NCBI GenBank assembly: GCA_025345505.1
Contig: JANVCC010000011.1
Coordinates: forward strand, 9,274,184 to 9,338,183
Source of the DNA: Todiramphus chloris collaris
Lineage: Eukaryota > Chordata > Aves > Coraciiformes > Alcedinidae
Direction: 5' to 3'
DNA: 64,000 bases
Made by a program: the position numbers and the translations under genes. Below are positions 54,401 to 64,000 of the stretch, one piece after another (within the stretch, counting starts at the first letter, position 1; every line of letters begins with the position of its first letter). The notes below the pieces were generated by a model. That model searched no databases. It worked only from the letters and a program-made list of their open reading frames with translations, and was not told the origin of the DNA.

Positions 54401-54483
54401 TAAATAAATAATTTTCAGACCAAGCCGTTTGTGAGTTACCACTTTTGACTCTTAATTTCCATGGTCTGGCATCCAGTGCCTAA
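51426..54483. other. Upstream region with a possible repeat-derived block
   Basis: AT-rich, then a more GC-rich block at about 53155-53770 with parallel open frames on both strands that resembles dispersed repeat sequence I cannot classify. 52690-53150 is unusually rich in AATTA/TAAT words and might be a non-coding conserved element. (TAAA)n lies at 54393-54413. No gene recognised. Confidence 0.5.
54393..54413 (+). repeat. (TAAA)n microsatellite
   Basis: Five consecutive taaa units, just before the CR1 copy that begins near 54484. Confidence 0.9.
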
Positions 54484-55022
54484 GACTCCCCCTCTACTCC
54501 GCCCTGGTGAGGCCCCTCCTGGAATACTGTGTCCAGTTCTGGGCACCCCAGTTCAGGAAAGACATTGAGCTACTGGAGAGAGTCCAGCACAGGACCACCA
54601 AGATTATTAAGGGAGTGGAGCATCTCCCTTATGAGGAGAGGCTGAGAGAGCTGGGTCTCTTTAGCCTGGAGAAGAGGAGGCTGAGGAGGGATCTCATTAA
54701 TGTCTATAAATATATAAGGGCGAGTGTAGGGAGGATGGAGCCAGACTCTTCTCGGTGTCATCCAGTGTTAGGACAAGGGGCAATGGGAGCAAGTTGGAAA
54801 ATAAGAGGTTTAGGATAAACATAAAACTTTTTTACGATAAGGGTGACAGAGCACTGGAACAGGCTGCCCGGGGGGGTTGTGGCGTCTCCTTCTCTGGAGA
54901 CGTTCAAAACCCGCCTGGACACGTTCCTGTGTGACTTATTATAGGTGATCCTGCTCTGGCAGGGATGTTGGACTAGATGATCTTTCTTGGTCCCTTCCAA
55001 TCCCTAACAATCTATGAATCCT
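54484..55022 (+). mobile_element. CR1 LINE, end of ORF2 plus 3' UTR
   Basis: Plus-strand CR1. It contains the end of the CR1 reverse-transcriptase ORF from about 54492: LYSALVRPLLEYCVQFWAPQ, then RKDIELLERVQ and a partial [14 protein letters not shown] stretch. This is the typical CR1 C-terminal region. It continues through aacaggctgcccgggggggt and ttggactagatgatctttct to the 3' end near aacaatctatgaatcctat. The 5' part is missing. One frame stays open from 54492 to 54818, but this is only a fragment of the protein and cannot be active. Confidence 0.95.
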
Positions 55023-55726
55023 ATTACACTCATCCCAGCACATCTTTCTCTGTGTTCTTTAATGTCCAGCTACCAACCTTACTATCCGTGCTTCCCAAGT
55101 CCTGCCTTAGCAAGAGGGAGCACAGACTGGCAAAACAGGGGGAGTAACTACTCATCTCACACTGTCGCCTTTCTCCTTGAGGTGTGACTGATTTCTCTGC
55201 CTCTTTTCTGCTATTTCCCCAGAATGTATTGAAATATTATTTCTTGGAGCTTTCTCTGGTAAAGGTAGACTTAGCCGCAGAGTTGAGAAGTGAAGGTGGG
55301 CAGACAGAATATGTGGTCAGATAAGCCCCACCTCTTTCAGAAACCAGGCTAAACATATGGTGACCCAAGAAGGAAGAGAAAAAAGGAAGCTAAGGTTGGG
55401 AGTGAGAAACACAGCTGAGTCTCATTTTCTCTCTCATTTGAGTCATAGGGAATTCTGCTAACCGGTTTGAATAAGAACCGAACCAGACCCTAATTCAGCT
55501 ATGTATATTTCAAAGAAACACATTTAATTTAGGATGTGAATAGTGAAGTTATAATTTTAAAAGAGGAAAAAGGGACATTATAAAAGCAGCAATAATGCTT
55601 GTTCCTTTTTTTTAAAAAATTCTGTTTGATACTAATATTTGGACATATATTGACACACTAATAACTGCTTTGAGGAACAATTAAAGGAAAGATACCTGGC
55701 TTTGGGGGTAGGTGAGGATATAAATT
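55023..55726. other. Short unique stretch between CR1 and LTR
   Basis: AT-rich DNA; nothing recognised. Confidence 0.6.
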
Positions 55727-56513
55727 TATCCTGGTTTAAATGAAAACAGAACTCATTCTGTTCAGGGATTTTACTTTTCTGCCAAGTCTCTTCTAACTAA
55801 CTGCACTGTCTGAAGTTAGCAGCCTGTTCTCACAGGCAGTGTCTGCTTCCAGCAGGGATAACACCCCATGTTTAGAGTCTGTACCAAGGATTGGTGTGCA
55901 GACCAAGGCCACTGCTGGATCTTGTGTGCCACATTGGGGGGTGCAGAAAGTAAAAGGCTGCACCTGCAGGGAGGAGCGGACAGAACAGGTGACCCTACAC
56001 TGACCAACAATGTGTTCTATCCCATATACTTCATAGCTGGTGTAAAGCTGAGTGATCAGGAGGGTCCTGCTTTTCTCTGCTTGGCTTGGATCCTCTTCCA
56101 GTCTCTTCCTTGCTTCTTCAATGGCTGGCATCCAAGGGGGATTCTGTCCATTCTGCCTTTAATCCCAATCTGTGTGTTCCTGAATCCAGTACCAGAATCC
56201 AGCTCCTGAACACAGCTCCCATCTGCCGCTGGGCCCAGTCTGGGACTTTCCCTGTGCCTGCTCTACAGCATCAGTGGTGACACTGACATAATTGCCATTG
56301 GGAGGGTGGGTGGGTTCAGTAGTGGATTTGTATATATTTGTATATGTTCCATTTTTATCATTATTATTTTCATTCAAGCTGTTCTAGCTTCCTTTTCTAA
56401 TCGCTAAATCTCTCTCCCTTATTCCCTTTCTCTTCCCCTTTGGAGATGGAGGGGGGTTAACAGAGAGCATCTGTTGTAGGTCTGTCAAGCTGCCCTGACT
56501 CTAAACTGTGACA
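55727..56513 (+). mobile_element. Solo LTR, copy D (same family as the intron 2 copies)
   Basis: 787 bp, starting tatcctgg (a one-base change from TGTCCTGG) and ending CTGTGACA. The flanks are aaatt before and aaaat after, a plausible 5-bp target duplication with one mismatch. It is closest to the inverted copy at 6806, sharing the long middle block around 56040-56160. A TATA-like stretch lies at about 56330-56347. No internal retroviral sequence adjoins it. Confidence 0.85.
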
Positions 56514-59500
56514 AAAATAAATGTCTTGATACACTGGAAGAAACAAAGAAATAGAGAGAAACATTGTCAAGATACAGTGAAAGGGATTAGTTTAAGATTA
56601 AGTGCAAAACCTCATTATTCCTATTTTCTGTCTTGCTGTGCTTAGGCAATTTATATGGTCTGTAAATGTATGTGCTTTTAATGAAAGTACAGGTGATACA
56701 GTGTCAGCATATATACTGAGATCAGTTCACTTTCATCTGGGTTACCGGCTGTACGTTCTGAATGCCTGTAATGAAATGAAGTTATTACAAAGTTATGGTT
56801 CCCTAATTTTTTAAGCCTAAAAATTTTTTTAGGGTCTTTTCTAGCAACATCATCCATGTTAACAAGCTTTCAACCTGCTTCCTTCAGATTCAGCACAGAA
56901 TGATCATTTGCTTTGTTAGTCTGACCACACAGCTTCATAATCGTTGAGCACTGGTGATATTACTCCTTATGGACTTCATTTGGCAGGGTATGAGCTAAGT
57001 AGTTGTTAAAGCTTTCATCTGTACAAGAGCTTAAGCGTATGTTTAGAGTTTACGTGAATTCTACTGGACTAACATGTCCCTTCTCTGAGTCTTGCCTAGG
57101 GGTGCCATGATTCACCACACATATTCAGGCACAAAGGAGGAACAGCAAAGAGAGAAGGGGAGAAGCTTTTCTGAGACAAACTCATTTCCTAGGAGCCTAG
57201 GCTCCAGCTACCAGTGATGTGCAACCTCCAGATGTTTGGAGATGAACCAGGCAGGAACTGATTCTACAACAGCTCCTCTCCTTGAGGAGTCAGAAAACAC
57301 ACAGTCTTGTTAAATAAGAATCCACGGATGTTTTCTACTTCAGGGTTATTATGCTTAAATTTTCAGGCTTTAATTAAAAGAAAAAAAAATCTGAATAGGC
57401 ATCCTCTGACAGAAAGGTGTCTACTGCTTGACAGCCTTCTTTTCTCCTGCTTCTTTTTTCCTCCTGTCTTCTTCCCAAAATGGGTCTGCTGTGTTACTCT
57501 CTCCAGGTGTCTTTGTCAGGGACTCGGCATCTTCTCATGACATAATTTATTGCTTAGTTATCACTGACCTCAGGTATTCAGAACTGAAAACTGGTTTGCC
57601 CTTCACAAAAGCCAAGCGTGCACAAGAGTGACACATGAAAGTGGTTGGTCAGGCTTCATTGTTCCTGTTCACCCTGTGCTTGACGCAAGAACTAGCCTTG
57701 TCTCCTCCTATAGTTTCTGTGTCAACTGGGAGACCGAACAGCACAGGAGACAAAAGAGACCCACACTCGAAAGTGATGTTTTCAGCCTGACCTCTCTATG
57801 CAGATGCCTGATGAGATCTAAAAGCTAAACAGAGAGATATTTCACAGAGGTCTGCAGTAGCTGGGGCTGTTCATTGGGCTGCCATACATTGCACAGATTT
57901 CAGTCCTAGGCAATAAGCTGTCAAATTATCTGAAGCATGGTATGATTTACAGGAAAAATTTGCTATATAGGATGAAGTAACTATATACAGTGGAACTTCA
58001 TGAACTTATAAAAGCTGCTCGTGGTTATGTAGAAAGAGAATGGCTACAATCTGAAACTGAACTGCTAAAATGCTACTTTCTTATCTGATTTATAAATTCC
58101 AGTTTTGGGCTGTACTTAGAGCTGTAATCAGTGTTTTGAAAGGAGTTAATCTCAGAGCAGGAGGAGTGACTAATACTATTTATTCTCCTTTTAGATTGCT
58201 TGCACAGAGTTTTTCTTCCTGATTAGTAAGAAGAATTATTTACCCATAAGGCCCATCTACTTGCAGCCTCTGGATTCATAGTCAAGGATTACTTTCAGTT
58301 AAGACATTACGTGGATAATTTTCAAAATCTGCTCAAAATTTTCCTTTCCCATCTCTTCTTTTGTCCATATTCTTTTCTGGCTTGCACTTCACAGAGTGCT
58401 ATCCAAAAAGGAGAGAAGTTGCCTCTCTTCCTGCAATAGTTTTGAAGATTTCTTCTGCTCAGGAGTTGTGCATTGGCTTGAATGTCAAGTTAACGGTCAA
58501 AATTATGTGCAGAGAGCACATCTACATGTCTAAATCCATCTTGAAACACCTGTACTTCAGAAAAGGGAAAGCCCTCCTTGTCTTGCTTCTTTCCAAGACA
58601 TTAACTCATATGCTTTTAATAAGCTCCCAGTCTAAGGCAGTGCAGTTACCAGTAGCTCAAGCTTCAGCAGTTTCTCACTGCTCTTTTTTCTACTTCCCAG
58701 TTTCAGAAGAGATCACCACATTGGGTTTGAACTTCCCTTCCAGCAGATGGTTATCTCAGTTTCCCAACAAGCTGCTCTCCTTGTCAGGCCTGATAATGCT
58801 TTCTCTTCCTAAAGGCAATTGCATAGAAAAGCCTCTGGCCTTTGCGGTTCCCTTCTGGGACTGTTGCAGCCTCCCAGGGAGAGGCAGTGTGTTTGGGAGT
58901 GCGAGAGAATAAAGCTTATTCTTTGAAATTTATCTTGACTCTGTAAATACAGAATTTCTCAGTCCTGGATGAAATATTCCCATCTCTTGACATGCATTTA
59001 GCAATTGCAGTGAGCTTAATCTTTATTTGTTCTTTATCGATATAACATTTCAAATTTGCTGGGAATTACAGAGATTTGATATAGAACATACTTAGCTACA
59101 GGATTCTTTTTATAGATTTCAAAGACCTCTTTATTATTTGACAGTTCTCATTCAGTAGGAGGGAGACATTTCTGGCTCACAAATTGGTAACATTATTTTG
59201 TTTTTCTTTCATAAGTAACACTTAACTAGTGTTTCTAATAATATTGCAGCTAAACAGATTCTAAATATGACGAAGTGTTGAAAACACACAGAGGAAGTTG
59301 TATAATTGAAGAAAATCTGCACTTCTTATGCCCAACACTTTAATCTAATCCATCCATTCAAAGCCTAGAGGTTTCTTGGTTCTTCAGCTGCACTTATCTG
59401 ATAAATGAGCTTTTAAAAATAGAGATGGGACAAAATTCAAAAGGAGTATTCAAACCTCTAAGTACTGGGAGGGTGTAGATAAACTGGAGCTTATATTAAA

Positions 59501-61289
59501 AACAGCTGCTGTGCTAACAGTCTAGAAAACCAAAAATAGGCCTGAAGTTGAATCATTTGTTGAAATATTGTAGTATTTGGTTATGGTGTAATCTGGTTCT
59601 CCATGTGTTATTCTACCAAACAAAAGCCAATTCCAGTTCAAGATCAGTATCATTATCTTCTGGAAGGCACATGCTGTTATGTGTGCATGCTGACAAGCTA
59701 CACACGTGTGTGCAAGGAACCGGCTGTGGCTTTGACAGCTGGTCCTAACTAATTGCCTCCAGCAAGATAAACATGGTCCTGGAGTTTGATCAACTACTTT
59801 TTAGGATAAGGGACAGACGGAAGAGCTATGCACTGTGGGAATCCAGGAGATTAACAGGAAAAAGATTAACACTGTAAGAATATTGCTGTATCAAGGCAAA
59901 ATGCTAGTGTATTTTATGCTTATAAGGTATGTTCTATACAAGCAATTTAGAGCAATCTGTGATTTTACCTTTGATACATCCCACAATGAATATCTCCTTT
60001 CCTGCAGTGCCATTTTATTCAGTAATTGTCTCAAGCCATTATACTTCCTACACAATTCACAGTCAGAAATCTAAGTATGAAGGGAAACACATTGCTTCAG
60101 TTTGTGGAAGAGTATGTACTCTACTCCCATTTTGCATGAAATTTTGATCTGATTTATTTGCAACTGCCTGTACAATCTAGTCTTATAATTTAACTTTGCA
60201 CATGAACTTGAGTCTTGAAGAAAAATTTGCCTAATTCTTCATACTGATGTTGCAGAGGCACAGATTTAACAAATACACCTCTCTCATCTCAAGCCAAACC
60301 TAAGTGTCAAGAGGAATAACATGAAAAATGATGAAATTTGCTGTGAGTTAGACCTGGATTTGTGTTTTGTGGTGTGAACTAAACTCCCATATTCCATTAA
60401 AACAAAGGAGAAAATAAAGTTTTCACTGTGTATTTATTTCAGTTGCGTGCAAATTTTGGGATGATGAGGTGGCTGTGATGTTTCAGCATCTACAAATGAG
60501 AGCTTTGATAATAGGAAGCTCAGAGAAGCCAGATATTTTAACTTTAACATCATCTGAATTTGAAAGAATTAATGGTCCTTTTTTCTAGATATCTCATGCC
60601 AGCTACCTTTTCTGAAAAGCTGGAATGCTTTCTCCCTGACATATTCACTAAAACTTCCCCAAAGAGAGGTGATAATAAACAAGGTGAACCATCCCCACTC
60701 TGACATAGCACTGAAAGGGTAATGCCAGGCTTACAAAAGCACATATACAAAGTACGTGAGCACGTTTGCTGTACAATTACTCTGTTTGTCCAGTCACTTG
60801 CAGTAATTGGATAATTGGGTCCACAACTCCCTAACTACGTCGATAACTACTCATTACTAAATTATATGTGAGCAATGTATAAAAAGCCCCAGTGTCTAAA
60901 AGCCTTTGTTACAGAAACTTTTATTTCATGAAGACTCATCCTGCTTAATAAAAGCATGGCTATGCACCATGATCTTTTGTTTGTTCATTCCTTTTGCACC
61001 CGGAGACTGTAGACAGAAAAATCAACACAACTGAATGTGAAAAGAGGTTGTTGTGAACACAAGCTTTTGCTTTTCTCTCCTGCTGATTCACAGAGCTTTT
61101 CAAGAATACCATGGGAAGTTAAATAAGGAGGCTTTAAATGTCCAGCCTTTGAAAGGAACATTCTGACATGGTCTTCCAGTGACAGGGTGTTATTTTTTTT
61201 CCTCTCCTGGCCTTTTTACAACTCTCATTTCAGTTGCTTTCATAGGAACAAAGAATGACTTCAGAATATCCTGATCCTGAAGCAGTTTT
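56514..61289. other. Upstream region, nothing coding recognised
   Basis: AT-rich DNA. The longest open frame (58361-58912, 183 codons) starts on TTG; the first ATG would leave about 135 codons, and I see no domain, splice context or homology. No RNA gene or clear repeat. Confidence 0.55.
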
Positions 61290-62560
61290 GGAGGTCTGAG
61301 CCTTGGAAATGGCAAACCCATGAAAAGACAGATTGGCCTAAGTGGCCACCACATGGAGAGTTAACAGAATTACCACCAGGACCAGATTTTTCACCTGAGA
61401 GCTCTAAAGAGACGCAAATGTGAGATAGCTGAACTACTAGTTGTAGTGTACTGCAACTTATCTCTCACCTACAACAAATAATAACCTGGATACCAGAGGA
61501 ATGGAAATGTAGCAAATGAAGATGCCTGTTGTTGAAAGGAACTGCAGGATTTTTAGATTACAGACTGGCATTGGACATTAATAAAATAGCAGAATTACTT
61601 GATATGTAGGCAAATATGGTACATTGGGCAGGATTCTTCATGGTTTTGTAAAGGGAACTCATTCCTCATAAACCTGTCAGAAGGAATGAATGAGCATGTT
61701 GATAGGGGAGATACAGCTGATATGGACTCCTTGGATTCCTGAAAGGCACTTGACGAGGATCATTTACCAAAGAGACTTAAGTAAACCTGGATAGAGATGA
61801 GATGGACAGTGCTGACATGGATATGCAGCTAATTAAAAGAACAAGTAGTTACTTTTCTCACCAGAGGGAGTTTACCACTGTGGTTCCACAGGGATTTATC
61901 TGGTTCCACAGGGATTTATCTGAGGAGCCCTGCTCTTCATCACATTCACAAATGAATGGAGGAGGGGTGAAAAATGAAGCGACAAAGTTCAGTGACTGTT
62001 CTGAACTCTTCCTGCTGGAAAAAGCAACAGCTAACAAAGTGTAAAGAGTTTCTGTAATGTCTTGTGATACTGAGTAACGTGGTGGAGTGGGGGAAGAGAA
62101 TATATGAAAATATAAAAAGAGTTCACAAGAGAAATCCTAATTTAACGTATGCAGTTACAGAATCTAAAAAAACTATTATCAACTCATACAAAGATTCTGA
62201 ATTTATAATAGCAAGTTCTGTAGGAACATCATCACAGTGCTGAAGAGCAGTCAATATGAAGCAAATTACTATGTAAGAAAGGGAGAACAACTCAAAACAA
62301 TATTAGACTACAATATCTTGAATGCTGTGGATATCTTTTAGCCCTCATATCACTATATATAAAAAATATGACCAAAAAAGGAGCATAGTAGAGCGACAAG
62401 GACAATCATATGTATGAAACAGGTTCAGTAAAACAAACCCTCAAACATACAAGGACTCTAGCTAGGAAAAAAATTGACTCAGAGGAGATATGAAAGACAG
62501 CTATAAAATCATGTATGCAATGGAGATAAATAATGAAGGATCATTTTGCTCTTCTTTGAC
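61290..62560 (+). mobile_element. Ancient CR1-type LINE, partial ORF2 and beyond
   Basis: Scattered landmarks occur in CR1 order on the plus strand: ctcattcctcataaacctgt, then ggattcctgaaaggcacttg, tggttccacagggatttatc, aaatgaatggaggaggggtg, and aatgaagcgacaaagttcag. These correspond to the reverse-transcriptase region of old amniote CR1 (…gtggtgccacagggatctatcctgg…aatgatctggaagatggggtg…). Full of stops and indels. The tail (62100-62560) is a weaker match. It also holds an exact 20-bp tandem duplication. Confidence 0.62.
61881..61920 (+). repeat. Exact 20-bp tandem duplication within the old CR1
   Basis: tggttccacagggatttatc occurs twice head to tail with no mismatch, inside an element that is otherwise heavily diverged. 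Confidence 0.92.
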
Positions 62561-63159
62561 TCTTCGTATGATCAGTACAGGAATCCTATGAAGTAAGAGA
62601 CGTCTTATTAGGAGACTTTGTCTATGATAACAAGTAATGTTGCTCCTTCCACTGTCTCTTTATGATGACTCTAGCTTTTTAAGAAGAGAAGGGTTTCACA
62701 TTGACAAGACCTGCCTTTTGTTTTTTGGCACATAGTTGTTATGGAAATAAATGGTAACTTGGCACAGATCTACATTCTTTTTTTTTTCATGGGTAACATC
62801 TTTGAGAAACTCCAGATCAGTGAGTGACAGGGACATTTAATGAATTAATTTCATTTTGTAACCTGTACACACAATTCTTGAACTAACAGGAGAATGGTTT
62901 TAGAGTATATAATATACATCAAAACTGGTCACTGTGTAGAGAGGTTTTCAGTTTACCTGGTACAGTATGATGCTGAAAAACAAGCCAGTGCCCCAGCAGG
63001 AAAGTAGCAGGGAATAAAAAGGTTTGAAGTTTATTTTTAAAGTATTTCTCAACTTTTGCAGTTGGTGATTCATAAAAAGGCCAGTGCCAGTAGGCAGCAA
63101 ATGTCATGATCTTCAAACAGTTGTAATTACAGTGTTGATCTTGAGTGCCCTTTTGTTTT
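62561..63159. other. Stretch before the T-rich tract, nothing recognised
   Basis: AT-rich DNA without a recognisable feature. Confidence 0.55.
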
Positions 63160-63261
63160 TTCTTTTCTTCCTTTTTTTTTTTTGGTTTTTTGTTTTGTTT
63201 TGTTTTGTTTTGTGTTTTTGTTTGTTTGTTTGCTTTGTTTTGTTTTTTGTTATTCTTTTTG

Positions 63262-63312
<51 letters not shown>

Positions 63313-63434
63313 TNNNNNNNNNNNNNNNNNNNNNNNNNNNNNNNNNNNNNNNNNNNNNNNNNNNNNNNNNNNNNNNNNNNNNNNNNNNNNNNNNNNNNNN
63401 NNNNNNNNNNNNNTTTTTTTTTTTTTTTTTTTTG
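63160..63434. repeat. T-rich low-complexity tract around the assembly gap
   Basis: tttt, (TTTTG)n and (TTTG)n units (63160-63265) run into a long poly-T that meets the gap; poly-T resumes after it. The predicted poly-phenylalanine and poly-lysine frames are artefacts of this tract. Confidence 0.9.
63314..63413. other. Assembly gap of exactly 100 N
   Basis: One hundred consecutive N. A round number usually marks a gap of unknown true size. Confidence 0.99.
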
Positions 63435-64000
63435 GTCTTTTTAGTGCATGCAAGCAGTTTTTTGTCTTTCCTGTTCTGGATTATAGATTTTATCTCCTTT
63501 TCACCATAATACCAGCATTTTCTTGATCTGGGCTTTAGCAGTCCTTTCCTTCTCTGCACTTGCTTGAAGTACTTTAGAGATACTTCCTGGTTTGTTTTTT
63601 TTAATATTTTGAACATTACCCTTGTCCTTTTGCCTTCTGAGAGCCCTCAAAAAGTCACATTCACAAACCTGTATTGGATGCAGTGATGCAGAGAAACAGC
63701 AGTTTTCCTTCAGACTGACATCTCAGTGACTCAGCTAGCTTCTGAAGATGACCAAAATGAAGATGGCACAACTCAGGGTCTTTCTGAAGTGCTGAAAATT
63801 TTATAGACTAGACAAGTTAATGAGTAAGTTTTAGAACTGGAAACAGTCTTATGTGATAGCACTGCATAGTTGTTAGCAGATGAAGTTGCAGATAAAGAAA
63901 TTGTATTTGTTCCTTTTTCTTGGGGGTGTGTGATCCTTTTTGTGTCTATGCTGCTGAAAGTAGTGAAGTTCTGCCTAACATCTCTAGCTTATGACTATGT
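63435..64000. other. End of window, nothing recognised
   Basis: Unique-looking AT-rich DNA after the gap. Confidence 0.5.

Noticed and set aside
54507..54818. 103-codon frame considered as a gene
   Set aside because: It is the C-terminal end of CR1 ORF2 in a truncated LINE.
58361..58912. 183-codon plus-strand open frame
   Set aside because: It begins at TTG; the first ATG leaves about 135 codons. No recognisable domain, no splice context, and composition like the surrounding DNA.
63084..63616. Poly-phenylalanine and poly-lysine frames across the gap
   Set aside because: Translation of poly-T/poly-A and N bases.

Overview
The window is bird nuclear DNA. The evidence is AT-rich interspersed sequence, several CR1 LINE copies of clearly different ages, including two with the standard avian CR1 3' end, solo LTRs of avian endogenous retroviruses, and one vertebrate CpG-island promoter. 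The sequence does not let me name the species.

Only one protein-coding gene can be supported: the 5' end of RPS6KA3 (ribosomal protein S6 kinase alpha-3, RSK2), on the minus strand. Its first three coding exons are exon 1 (36567-36638, with the start codon), exon 2 (24423-24479) and exon 3 (389-505). All junctions are phase 0 with GT/AG borders. Together they encode the first 82 residues, up to and including the glycine-rich ATP loop of the N-terminal kinase domain. The rest of the gene lies beyond base 1. Intron 2 is about 24 kb and intron 1 about 12 kb.

Layout: 1-388 is the start of intron 3. 506-24422 is intron 2, which holds three solo LTRs of one family (two in tandem, one inverted), a second much-decayed avian LTR with an internal ~45-bp tandem repeat, a CR1 copy and a SINE tail. 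24480-36566 is intron 1, which holds an old CR1/SINE fossil, a younger CR1 fragment and several A/C-rich tracts. About 35690-37310 is the CpG-island promoter, with NRF-1, ETS and YY1-like sites and a possible divergent transcript. 37310-64000 is upstream DNA with no recognisable gene. It holds a fourth copy of the LTR, three CR1 copies of different ages, a SINE fossil, microsatellites and a 100-N assembly gap at 63314-63413.

Apart from RSK2, nothing here looks like a working multi-gene system. The points most worth checking are promoter-proximal structure (a G-tract just inside intron 1, a 20-bp perfect palindrome and a two-codon upstream ORF in the likely 5' UTR), the LTR family that occurs four times, and strand-biased A/C tracts within the gene. 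Nearly all predicted open frames over 60 codons are chance frames or lie in repeats.
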